Shown here: one piece after another, positions 36,752 to 44,938 of the stretch
Numbering within the stretch: position 1 is the first letter of the stretch
Layout: every line of letters starts with the position of its first letter
Assembly (NCBI GenBank): GCA_964550025.1
Contig: CAZJYI010000058.1
Coordinates: forward strand, 1 to 62,122
Direction of reading: 5' to 3'
Source of the DNA: CAZJYI01 sp964550025
Lineage (GTDB): Bacteria > Verrucomicrobiota > Kiritimatiellia > UBA8416 > CAYOBW01
DNA: 62,122 nucleotides
Notes under the pieces: model-generated
Database searches by the model: none
The model's input: the letters and a program-made list of their open reading frames with translations, nothing else
What the model was told of the DNA's origin: nothing
Translations under genes and position numbers: made by a program

Positions 36752-39700
36752 ATGACCAGAATCCCTGCACTGCTACTCGCGGTCACGCTTGCTTCCGGCG
36801 CGGTCGCCGCGCCGGCGCAACCGAACTTCGTGGTCATCTACGATACCGGCCTTGCACCTGAGATCACCGATCTGAATGCTGCCGATGTCTCCTATGCCAA
36901 AGAAAAGGAGATCGAGTATCTCGAGAAGCCCTTTGTCAGTACAGCGCCTGCCGATCTGAAGGACGGGATTCCGGTTGGCAGGCTCGGTGTTGACGGCGGC
37001 AACAGGGAACTCGTCCTGGCATTTGCCAGAGAACTGGCCGGGCACACGGATGACCAGCACCTGACCGACAGCCTGCTTATCAGCCACAAGGGAAAGCTCG
37101 TGTTTGAGTCCTACTACCGGCGCGGGAGACTGAACTACCCGCACTACCAGATGTCGATCACCAAGTCCTACACCGCGCTGGCGCTCGGCCGCGCCATTCA
37201 ATTGGGCCACTTCCGGATGGATGATCTCCACAAGCCGGTTGTCGATTTTCTGAAGGAGGTGGACCGGTCAAAGATTGTGGAAGGCGCTGAGCGAATCACG
37301 TTGGACAAGGCCATGCACATGGGGTCGGGCATCCGGCTCGACGGGCAGAAGGTCAAAGCGTTGATGAAAGACTCGTCGCAGCTCAGGGGGCAGGGGCAGG
37401 TTCGGGCTTACCTGGAGAACACCGCGCCCGTCCCGGAGAAAGACATAGCTTTCAAGTACCAGGCGTCCGACCCCGCGCTTGCCATGCAGGTGGTCGAAGC
37501 GGTGGTGCCCGGCTCGGCCGAGGCGTTCCTTCGGACGGAGCTGTTGGGCAGAATGGGGATCACCAACTACGGGTGGCAGGAGGACCTGAGCGGGCTGCCC
37601 AAGTCCGCGGCCGGCTGCAGCATGCGCTCGCGCGACATGCTCAAGATCGGGATGATGATGATGGCCGGCGGCAAGTGGAACGGGGAACAGCTCATCCCCG
37701 AGGCGTTTGTCAAACGCGCGCTCAGCCCGCTGGCGCATTCCTATGGGACCTCGCACTACGGCTACTTCTGGTGGGTCGATGACTTCAAGGTGGGAGACAA
37801 GACCTACCACTGCCCGGCGGGACGCGGCGCCGGCGGCCAGTTCATTCTCATGTTTCCCGGGCTGGAGCTCATCGTCGTCATCACGGCCCACAACAAGGGG
37901 ATGGGGACCATGTTGCAGGATGCGCCGAAACGGATCATCCCGGCGTTTGTGGCGCAGCCCGGGGCCGTTCCCGGCACGGGCGCCGGGAGCGGGAACAGGA
38001 GCCTGCTGTTTCCCAACAGTGACTTTGAGGCGGGCACGCTTGAGAACTGGACGCCGGAGGGAGAGGCGTTTACCGTTCAGCCTACCAAAGGCGACAATCC
38101 GACCGCGCGGAGACGAGGGCAACCTGCGATGCAGCAGGGCGACTACTGGATCGGTACGTTCGAGAAGTACGACGGGAAGACCGGGGCTCCGGGCGGAAGG
38201 CGGGGCGACCAACCAACCGGGACGCTGACCTCGATCCCGTTCAAAGTGAACAAGCGGTACATCGTGTTCCGCGTCGGCGGCGGATCGCGCATTGCCGAGA
38301 TGGGCGTCAAACTGGTGTGCGGCGACGAAGAGAAGGCGTTGTCCGCCGGTTCAAACAGCGAGACGATGCGAACGGTCTCCGTCGATGTGTCGGCGTTTCT
38401 CGGCAAGACGGTGCGGCTCGTTGTCTATGATCACGCCAAGAAAGGGTTTGGGCACATCAACGCCGACGATTTCCGCGCGGCTGACGAGCCGGCCGGAAGA
38501 GGCGCGACCCCCGGTCCGGTCGGCGTCCTGGATGAGCCGGTCAACTACGACACCTTTGATACGTATCTGGATGTCGCCTATGACCAGTCGCTACGCCCCC
38601 AGTTCCACTTCACGTCTCGCAAAAACTGGCTGAACGACCCGAACGGCATGGTCTACTACGACGGCGAGTGGCACATGTATTTCCAGCACGTGGCGATTGC
38701 CAACAACACCGGGCCAAAGTCGTGGGGCAATGCCAAGAGCGCCGACCTCGTGCGCTGGAAGCAGTATCCGCACGCTATCAACCCGTACCCCAATATCCAC
38801 GGCCAGGAGGGCATTCACGCCATCTGGTCGGGATCGGCGGTCGTGGATGTACTCAACGCCTTGGGGAAACAGAAGGGGGATGTGAAGACGCTGTTTGCCC
38901 TGTACACCGCCACCAACCCCGACGGCTTCTTCCAGGGCGGCGCCTACAGTACGGACAGGGGGAGAACCTGGACGAAGATCAACGATGGCAAACCCGTTAT
39001 CCCTCACCAGGAGGGATACTCACGGGGCCAGCGCGATCCGCGCATCTTCTACTATGCGCCCGGCCGTTTCTACGTGACCATCATGATGGTCGGCGGCAAA
39101 GACCGTGCCGTGCGGTTGTGGAAGTCCACCGATCTGCTCAACTGGGAGACGCTCTTTGATATTCCCAACAAAGCTGCCGAGTGCATCGACATGTACGAGG
39201 TAGCGGTCGATCCGCCTTCGCCTGGAGGCTCCGGCGTGACAGGTGGCGACCCGAAGAACAAGAAATGGGTGATCGCCAACGCCGGGACGGGCTACGAGGT
39301 CGGGGAGTTCGACGGCAAGTCCTGGAAGGGGTACGGCAGTCGAAGCGCTGACGGCAGGCCGCTGAGATTCGACTACGGCGACTCCTACTACGCCGCCCAG
39401 GCTTTCAACCAGGCGCCGGACGGCCGCGTTGTGCATATCGGTTGGCTCCGCAGCAAGACCGTGGGCTACCGCCCCTTCCTTGAGGCCGGCATGCCGTTCA
39501 CGCAGCAGATGTCGATTCCCGCCGAGATCACCTTGCGTACGACTCCAGACGGGATCCGCATGTCCCGCAACCCCGTCAAGGAGATCGAGGAGCTGTACAA
39601 GGCGACTCACCGCTTCGAGAGACAGGCGGTGCGCGTTCTGAACGAGAAGCTGAGGGCGGTTCAGGCGGAGTTGGTCGACCTCACCCTCGTCTTCAGGCCC

Positions 39701-40057
39701 AGGGGGGACCTGGCCCTCAACGTGCGCGGGTTGGAGGTTGCCTACGCGGCCGAAGGCAGCGAGTTCGTTTTCGAGAACCGCGAGCGCGTGGAAGGCATTC
39801 GGAAGGCATGGAAGAAGGACCAGCCTTTCCGGGACAACGGCATCCGCAGGATCCCGGCGCCTCTTGTGGATGGCAAGGTCACGCTACGCGCCCTGGTCGA
39901 CCGCGCCTCGCTGGAGTTGTTCGTCAACGGCGGGCAGGCGGCTGCCAGTTTCGTGGTGGTGCCCAAAGCGGACAACCGCGCAGTCTCGATCGAAGGGGAC
40001 AATGACCTGGTGATCGAGTCCCTTGTGGTGAACGAGCTGAAGTCGATCTGGCGTTAG
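36752..40057 (+). CDS. fusion: sulfatase-like leader, serine beta-lactamase-fold hydrolase, CBM66-like, GH32
   Basis: The 1,101-residue protein starts at 36752 (AAAGGA upstream; signal MTRIPALLLAVTLASGAVAAP). The next residues, QPNFVVIY, are a sulfatase-type first strand. From about residue 31 it becomes a serine hydrolase of the class C beta-lactamase fold (SITK, Ser135 and Lys138; AGRGAGGQFILMFPG). Around 415-600 is a beta domain (LLFPNSDFEAGTLENWTPEGEAF... FGHINADDF) of the type that precedes GH32 levanases. The rest is GH32: NWLNDPNGMVYYDGEWHMYFQH with nucleophile Asp629, QRDPRIF with Asp762, and AECIDMYEV with acid/base Glu810, all present. GH32 enzymes release fructose from fructans or sucrose-like linkages. 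The parts normally occur as separate genes, so one or two in-frame deletions may have fused them (first junction about 36840). Confidence 0.88.
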   Translation: MTRIPALLLAVTLASGAVAAPAQPNFVVIYDTGLAPEITDLNAADVSYAKEKEIEYLEKPFVSTAPADLKDGIPVGRLGVDGGNRELVLAFARELAGHTDDQHLTDSLLISHKGKLVFESYYRRGRLNYPHYQMSITKSYTALALGRAIQLGHFRMDDLHKPVVDFLKEVDRSKIVEGAERITLDKAMHMGSGIRLDGQKVKALMKDSSQLRGQGQVRAYLENTAPVPEKDIAFKYQASDPALAMQVVEAVVPGSAEAFLRTELLGRMGITNYGWQEDLSGLPKSAAGCSMRSRDMLKIGMMMMAGGKWNGEQLIPEAFVKRALSPLAHSYGTSHYGYFWWVDDFKVGDKTYHCPAGRGAGGQFILMFPGLELIVVITAHNKGMGTMLQDAPKRIIPAFVAQPGAVPGTGAGSGNRSLLFPNSDFEAGTLENWTPEGEAFTVQPTKGDNPTARRRGQPAMQQGDYWIGTFEKYDGKTGAPGGRRGDQPTGTLTSIPFKVNKRYIVFRVGGGSRIAEMGVKLVCGDEEKALSAGSNSETMRTVSVDVSAFLGKTVRLVVYDHAKKGFGHINADDFRAADEPAGRGATPGPVGVLDEPVNYDTFDTYLDVAYDQSLRPQFHFTSRKNWLNDPNGMVYYDGEWHMYFQHVAIANNTGPKSWGNAKSADLVRWKQYPHAINPYPNIHGQEGIHAIWSGSAVVDVLNALGKQKGDVKTLFALYTATNPDGFFQGGAYSTDRGRTWTKINDGKPVIPHQEGYSRGQRDPRIFYYAPGRFYVTIMMVGGKDRAVRLWKSTDLLNWETLFDIPNKAAECIDMYEVAVDPPSPGGSGVTGGDPKNKKWVIANAGTGYEVGEFDGKSWKGYGSRSADGRPLRFDYGDSYYAAQAFNQAPDGRVVHIGWLRSKTVGYRPFLEAGMPFTQQMSIPAEITLRTTPDGIRMSRNPVKEIEELYKATHRFERQAVRVLNEKLRAVQAELVDLTLVFRPRGDLALNVRGLEVAYAAEGSEFVFENRERVEGIRKAWKKDQPFRDNGIRRIPAPLVDGKVTLRALVDRASLELFVNGGQAAASFVVVPKADNRAVSIEGDNDLVIESLVVNELKSIWR

Positions 40058-40118
40058 GTGCGAGTGCGGCAAGGGTTTCGTGCCCGCCGCTGAGAACGCA
40101 CACGAGAAGGAGTCTTCA

Positions 40119-40220
40119 ATGATGGGCCGAGATGGACGGCTGACCGAGAAACTAGAACGGCTGCGGGGGAGAATGGCAACCGGCAGCGAACAAAGGAGAA
40201 CCCGATGCAACGAACGATGA
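40119..40220 (+). CDS. possible 33-codon leader ORF before the esterase gene
   Basis: GAGAAGGAG lies just before two ATGs at 40119. The frame encodes MMGRDGRLTEKLERLRGRMA, then 13 more residues, and stops at 40218-40220, overlapping the esterase start (40205) by 16 bases. It could couple translation or be the remains of a deleted gene's start. No family is recognised. Confidence 0.25.
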   Translation: MMGRDGRLTEKLERLRGRMATGSEQRRTRCNER

Positions 40221-42304
40221 AGACCATCACACTGCTCTTGCTGGCGGCGACCGCCGTCATGGCCGCGGCCCAGGACGAGGCGCCGGAGTTTCGATTTGCC
40301 CGCATCATCAATGACGGGTTGGTTCTGCAGCAGGAGAAGCCCATCACCATCTGGGGATGGGCGGGGGAAGGGGGCGAGGTGTCCGTAACCCTGACCCAGG
40401 ACGAGGCTCTCGGGGCCGCGGACGATGAGGAGGAAGCCGGGAAACCGGCGGATGGCGAACGCACGGTGACGGTGCGCTACGAGGAGCACAAGGCCCCGGT
40501 GATGGAGACCAGGACGCTGAAGACCAAGGCCGGGGCAGACGGACGATGGGAGGTGACGTTTCCCGCGGTGCGGGCGAGTTTCCGGGAGACCTGGATTCTT
40601 GCCGAGAGTGGCGGGCAAAAGCTGGCCGTGGGGAATGTCCTGATCGGCGAAGTCTGGATCTGCGCCGGGCAGAGCAACATGGGGTGGGGGAACTTCAACC
40701 GGAAGGCCCGGGTGGCGGAGTCCTCGAGCTTTCCCGGCATGCGCTACATTGCCTGGAATGACTCCTGGTACAAGCCCCTGGAGGATGTCCGCAGCAGCAT
40801 CCGTTGGCAGGAGTGTTCCCCTGAGGGGGCTCAGAGATTCTCGGCCGTCCCGTACCTTTACGGGATGTTCCTGCACCGCTACCTGAAGGTGCCGGTCGGT
40901 ATCATCAACGTGGCGCGAGGCGGCACGACCGGGGATGCCTGGTGCCTGCGCGAGGAGCTGGACGGCCTGCAGCATGTGACGGTGAAGGAGACGCTCCGCA
41001 AGTATGATGCGGAGACCGCGACCTGGGACAATCCGGCGGAGGTCAAGCGGATCATGGCCGAGTGGGAGCAGGCGAAGAAGGACAAGACGGCGGAACACGC
41101 CGGGAAGGCGGCGGAAGCCAGGGCCGCCGGTAAGAAGGAGCCGCGCCTGCGCCTGCCGAAGGAGCCCGGGGATCCGCGTCGCGGCTGGAGCCCTCCGGCG
41201 GGCCTGTTCAACGCCACGGTGTGTCCGATCCGGCGTCTCGGCCTGCGGGGGGTGCTCTACTACCAGGGCGAGAACAACGTCTTCATGCGGTGGACTCGCT
41301 ACGAGCACACCTTTCCGAAGATCCCTGTGTCGTTTCGCAAGGCGTTCGGAGATGAGGCGTTGCCTTTCGGCTGCATCAGTCAGCCGGGGTGGGGGACCTT
41401 CGGGACGGACCCGGAGGTGGAGACGGTGACCGGAGGATATGCAATTATCCGTGACATCCAGCGGCGGGCACTGAAGGACGACCCGAACGCCGCCATGATC
41501 GCGACCTACCCGACCGGCAACTCCTACATCCACCCGGGCGAGAAGTTCCCGGTGGCCGAGTACGCGTCCCTGTGGGCCCTGGCGAAGGTCTACGGCCAGC
41601 CCCTGGTGCATCGAGGTAACAAATTCCAGGAACTGGCGATCCGTGAGGGCAAGGCGCATGTCTATTTCGATTCCGACCCGGTGGTCCATGAGCGCTGGAA
41701 ACACATCGAGAACAATGCATCCTGGCAGGTGCTGCCCCAACCCTACCAGGGCAAAGCGCCGATTGAAGGGTTCATCATCGCCGGCAAGGACCGGCGCTGG
41801 TATCCGGCAGAAGCCAGGGAGAGGCGCGTCGATGGCCGGTGGCTCATTGAGGTCTGGAACGACCTGGTGAAGGAGCCGATGGCGGTGCGTTACGGGTGGG
41901 CCAACTGGCCGACCGGGAACCTGGTAGGGCGGGAACGCTTGCCGGTGCCGACCTTCCGCACGGATGATTGGCCGATCATCGAAGGGGTAGGGTATTCAAA
42001 GGAGGCCAACAAGGCGGCGAAAGAGCGTATCGATCAGCTCAGAGCCGAGGGGGCGAAGTTGGCTCTCGACCGCAAGCTGCGGCAGATGCAGGTCGACCTG
42101 CCCGAGCTCGAGAAGAAGCTGCATGCCGGTGACGCCGCCGCGCAGCTACAAAGCAAGGTGCGGCGAATCGAGGCGATCCTCGACGAGTTGCAGTCGGACC
42201 CCTGGCTGTCCAGAGCGCTGCAGCGGGAACAGCCGCAGATCACCGACAGAATCGCGGCCTTGCGCAAGGCATTGGAGACGTTGGCGGATCGGCAGGACCT
42301 TTGA
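40205..42304 (+). CDS. sialate O-acetylesterase-like SGNH esterase (SASA family), copy 1
   Basis: The 699-residue secreted protein (signal MKTITLLLLAATAVMAAAQ) shows the SASA/DUF303 pattern: LVLQQEKPITIWGWAGEGGEV, GEVWICAGQSNMGWG with the nucleophile Ser, IINVARGGTTGDAW, LRGVLYYQGENN. Such enzymes remove acetyl groups from sugars. It has an acidic insert in the first beta domain (EALGAADDEEEAGKPADGER) and a long C-terminal coiled-coil-like helix (RIDQLRAEGAKLALDRKLRQ and onward) that ends in LETLADRQDL. AAGGAG precedes the ATG. It heads a plus-strand group with the PDZ/HEAT protein and a second SASA gene. Confidence 0.9.
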   Translation: MQRTMKTITLLLLAATAVMAAAQDEAPEFRFARIINDGLVLQQEKPITIWGWAGEGGEVSVTLTQDEALGAADDEEEAGKPADGERTVTVRYEEHKAPVMETRTLKTKAGADGRWEVTFPAVRASFRETWILAESGGQKLAVGNVLIGEVWICAGQSNMGWGNFNRKARVAESSSFPGMRYIAWNDSWYKPLEDVRSSIRWQECSPEGAQRFSAVPYLYGMFLHRYLKVPVGIINVARGGTTGDAWCLREELDGLQHVTVKETLRKYDAETATWDNPAEVKRIMAEWEQAKKDKTAEHAGKAAEARAAGKKEPRLRLPKEPGDPRRGWSPPAGLFNATVCPIRRLGLRGVLYYQGENNVFMRWTRYEHTFPKIPVSFRKAFGDEALPFGCISQPGWGTFGTDPEVETVTGGYAIIRDIQRRALKDDPNAAMIATYPTGNSYIHPGEKFPVAEYASLWALAKVYGQPLVHRGNKFQELAIREGKAHVYFDSDPVVHERWKHIENNASWQVLPQPYQGKAPIEGFIIAGKDRRWYPAEARERRVDGRWLIEVWNDLVKEPMAVRYGWANWPTGNLVGRERLPVPTFRTDDWPIIEGVGYSKEANKAAKERIDQLRAEGAKLALDRKLRQMQVDLPELEKKLHAGDAAAQLQSKVRRIEAILDELQSDPWLSRALQREQPQITDRIAALRKALETLADRQDL

Positions 42305-42398
42305 CTTCTTCGACCGCAAAGTGATCCGCGCCCCGGATGCAACCCTTGGTCCGTTGCGCGTGTCGGAAGGCAGACACGAATTGAGAATAATCGGCTAA
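42303..42398 (+). pseudogene. orphan C-terminal beta-domain fragment
   Basis: In a frame different from the esterase that it abuts, the sequence reads FDFFDRKVIRAPDATLG, then PLRVSEGRHELRIIG and a stop. This 'D.Y...V..APD..LG...L..G.H.LRI.G' is a normal C-terminal beta-sandwich ending of secreted sugar-acting proteins in this group. The body of the gene is missing, removed up to the esterase stop codon. Confidence 0.55.
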
Positions 42399-42426
42399 TC
42401 CACTCGCTCAAAACAGGGAGTATCGC

Positions 42427-44925
42427 ATGAGACATCGTATTGGTTCCACACTCTTTGCCGGTGTTGTTCTGCTTCTGACACTGCACACTACAGCCGATGC
42501 CGCGCGCGGGAAGAAGTTCGTCCATGAGGGGCCGCCCGATCTGACCCAGGGCGGCAAACCCGACGGCACCCATGATTGGAGCCTGGGACCCGTCGGGGCC
42601 AACGGCTGGGTATTCAACCGGCGTCCGCAGGACGGTGCAAGCCGCCTGTCACGCCAGATTCTGATCACGCGGGTGGAGGAAGCGGGGCCGGCAGCCGGCA
42701 AACTGCAGCTTGATGACGTCATCCTTGGCGTTGACGGCGGGAAGTTCTCATCCGATGCCCGCAAGGCTCTGGCGGCAGCCGTTAACGAGGCCGAAAAGGA
42801 GACCAACAAGGGCGAACTGAAACTCCTGGTATGGCGCAAAGGCAAGGAGCTGGATGTCACGCTGACCCTTCCGGTCATGGGCGACTACAGCGAGACCACG
42901 CCCTTTGCCTGTCCCAAGACCGACAGGATTATTGACCAGGCCTGTGAATACCTGAAGACCAAGCCTCTGAAAGAGGGCTGGCTGGGGTACATCGACGCGC
43001 TCGGCATGTTGGCCACGGGTCGCGAAGACCTGCTGCCGTTAGTTAGGGAGTTCGCCCACTCTGTCTGTATTCCCGGTGAGAAACTGAGTGTTGAAAAGCA
43101 CGTGCCCATGAAGTGCTGGCACTGGTCATACAAGACTCTCTTTCTCTGCGAATACTACCTATGCACAAAGGACGGGCAGGTCCTCCCCACCATTACTGAG
43201 TACGCAACCAAGATCGCCATGGGGCAGAGCGGCGCCGGCACCTGGGGGCACACCTATGCTGCCAGGGAGAACACCGGCTATCTGCATGGCCACCTCGGGG
43301 GGTACGGCGCCATCAACCAGATGGGCCTGACCCTGATGATCTGCCTCAAACTGGCTGACGAATGCGGTGTAAAGAACGACGAAGTGGCGGCCGCCATCGT
43401 GCGCGGCGACAGCTTCTTCAAGTACTTCATCGGCAAGGGCACGATCCCCTACGGCGATCATGGCGCCGCCAATGAGTGGTATGACGACAACGGTAAGTCG
43501 GGCTCGGCAGCCGTCTTCTTTGACCTGATGGGCAACAGGGAGGGCGCGCATTTCTTCTGCGACATGATCCTGGCTTCCGCGCCTCGCGGGCGTGAGATCG
43601 GGCACACCGGCTGTTTCTGGTCGCACCTGTGGGGCGGCGTGGGCGCCGCTCGCGGCGGTGAATTGGCGCTGCACACCTTCATGAGGGAAATGGACTGGGC
43701 CTTCACCCTCGAGCGCCAGCCCGACGGGCGCATGGTCTACCAGGGCAATGCGGGTGAAGCGGGTGATCAAGGGAAACCCAAGACCAAGTGGGACTGCACG
43801 GGGGCACGACTGCTGCAGCTCTGTGTGCCCAGGAGAGTGCTGTACATCACGGGCAAGACCGCCCCCGAGGACACCCATCTGACGAAGAAGCGCATGGCGC
43901 AGATCCTGGCGGCCGGGCGGTTGAACTGTGATAAAGGGGCTCGTGCCAGTCTGACGTTGCCGGAGATTCTCACGCTCCTGAAGGATCCCTTGCCGCCAAC
44001 GCGATCGATAGGAGCCCAAACCCTGGTGGAGCGCGACATCAACTGCGTCGACCAGTTGATTGGGATGCTGGACAGCGAGAGCAAGTACGAGCGCTATGGC
44101 GCGGCCGAAGCCCTTGGCAAGGCCGGATACGGCTGGAAACCAGCGGCTGACAAGCTCATCCGCCTGATGGAAACCGACACGGATGTCGTATTCCAGGTCT
44201 ACGCCATCGCGGCCCTGATCAACCGTGACACCAAACGCGGTCTGCTCAGCGCAGCCAAGCCGGCCATCCCCGTGCTGCTGAGCATGGCCGTGCGTCACTC
44301 CCCGAGTGACCCGCGCAGAGTACTGCAGCACGACATTGGACGGGCGCTCTTCTACAATGGCCGTGCACAGCCCCGGCGCGGTCTGCTGCCGCACTACGGT
44401 CTGGAGGGCGTAGACCGGAAGCTGCTGATCCCAGCCATCAAGGAGATCCTGACCAATGAGAACGGCTGGGCTCGCAGCACGATGTCCAGCTGGGTCTATC
44501 CGGAGCTCACCGGGGCTGAACGCGATCTGCTCTGGGGCGACATCTACCGGGCAACGCGTCACATTGCCCCGTCCGGCATCATGTTTGCTTCCGGCAACCG
44601 CACCGATGGACTGAAACTCATGGCCGAACACCACATCAAGGAAGGGCTGGACCTGGCGGCCTGGTATGTCCGGTATCAGAAGGGGCACGGCAACAAGAAA
44701 CGCGTGCCGCAGGCCCTTGCTGCCATACTCGAGTACGGCGCGCATGCCAAGAAGGTCATCCCCCAGCTCGAGTCGCATGCACAGTGGTACGAAAGCCAGC
44801 GCAGGGGCAAACTCCAGCCGGACGATCCGGCCAACGCGATCCGCGAAGCGATCAAGAAGATAGAGGGCATCAAGACGCCGCCGAGTGTTGAACTGGTCAG
44901 TATTGCCGACCACATCAAGAAGTAG
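42427..44925 (+). CDS. secreted PDZ and HEAT-repeat protein (DUF6288-like)
   Basis: The 832-residue protein has a signal peptide (MRHRIGSTLFAGVVLLLTLHTTADA), then a PDZ domain (about 55-150: RQILITRVEEAGPAAGKLQLDDVILGVDGGKF), an alpha-helical toroid-like central part (about 170-470, with HGHLGGYGAINQMGL, FFDLMGNREGAHFF, GHTGCFWSHLWGGVGAARGG), and HEAT-like helices (about 505-620: LIGMLDSESKYERYGAAEALGKAG). From memory this matches DUF6288 proteins of Planctomycetota and Lentisphaerota; their function is unknown. The (alpha/alpha)-barrel look of the centre resembles glycan-acting enzymes such as lyases, but no catalytic motif can be named. A GGGAG site precedes the ATG, and it sits between two SASA esterases in one strand run. 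Confidence 0.75.
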   Translation: MRHRIGSTLFAGVVLLLTLHTTADAARGKKFVHEGPPDLTQGGKPDGTHDWSLGPVGANGWVFNRRPQDGASRLSRQILITRVEEAGPAAGKLQLDDVILGVDGGKFSSDARKALAAAVNEAEKETNKGELKLLVWRKGKELDVTLTLPVMGDYSETTPFACPKTDRIIDQACEYLKTKPLKEGWLGYIDALGMLATGREDLLPLVREFAHSVCIPGEKLSVEKHVPMKCWHWSYKTLFLCEYYLCTKDGQVLPTITEYATKIAMGQSGAGTWGHTYAARENTGYLHGHLGGYGAINQMGLTLMICLKLADECGVKNDEVAAAIVRGDSFFKYFIGKGTIPYGDHGAANEWYDDNGKSGSAAVFFDLMGNREGAHFFCDMILASAPRGREIGHTGCFWSHLWGGVGAARGGELALHTFMREMDWAFTLERQPDGRMVYQGNAGEAGDQGKPKTKWDCTGARLLQLCVPRRVLYITGKTAPEDTHLTKKRMAQILAAGRLNCDKGARASLTLPEILTLLKDPLPPTRSIGAQTLVERDINCVDQLIGMLDSESKYERYGAAEALGKAGYGWKPAADKLIRLMETDTDVVFQVYAIAALINRDTKRGLLSAAKPAIPVLLSMAVRHSPSDPRRVLQHDIGRALFYNGRAQPRRGLLPHYGLEGVDRKLLIPAIKEILTNENGWARSTMSSWVYPELTGAERDLLWGDIYRATRHIAPSGIMFASGNRTDGLKLMAEHHIKEGLDLAAWYVRYQKGHGNKKRVPQALAAILEYGAHAKKVIPQLESHAQWYESQRRGKLQPDDPANAIREAIKKIEGIKTPPSVELVSIADHIKK

Positions 44926-44938
44926 AAGGAACGCACAC

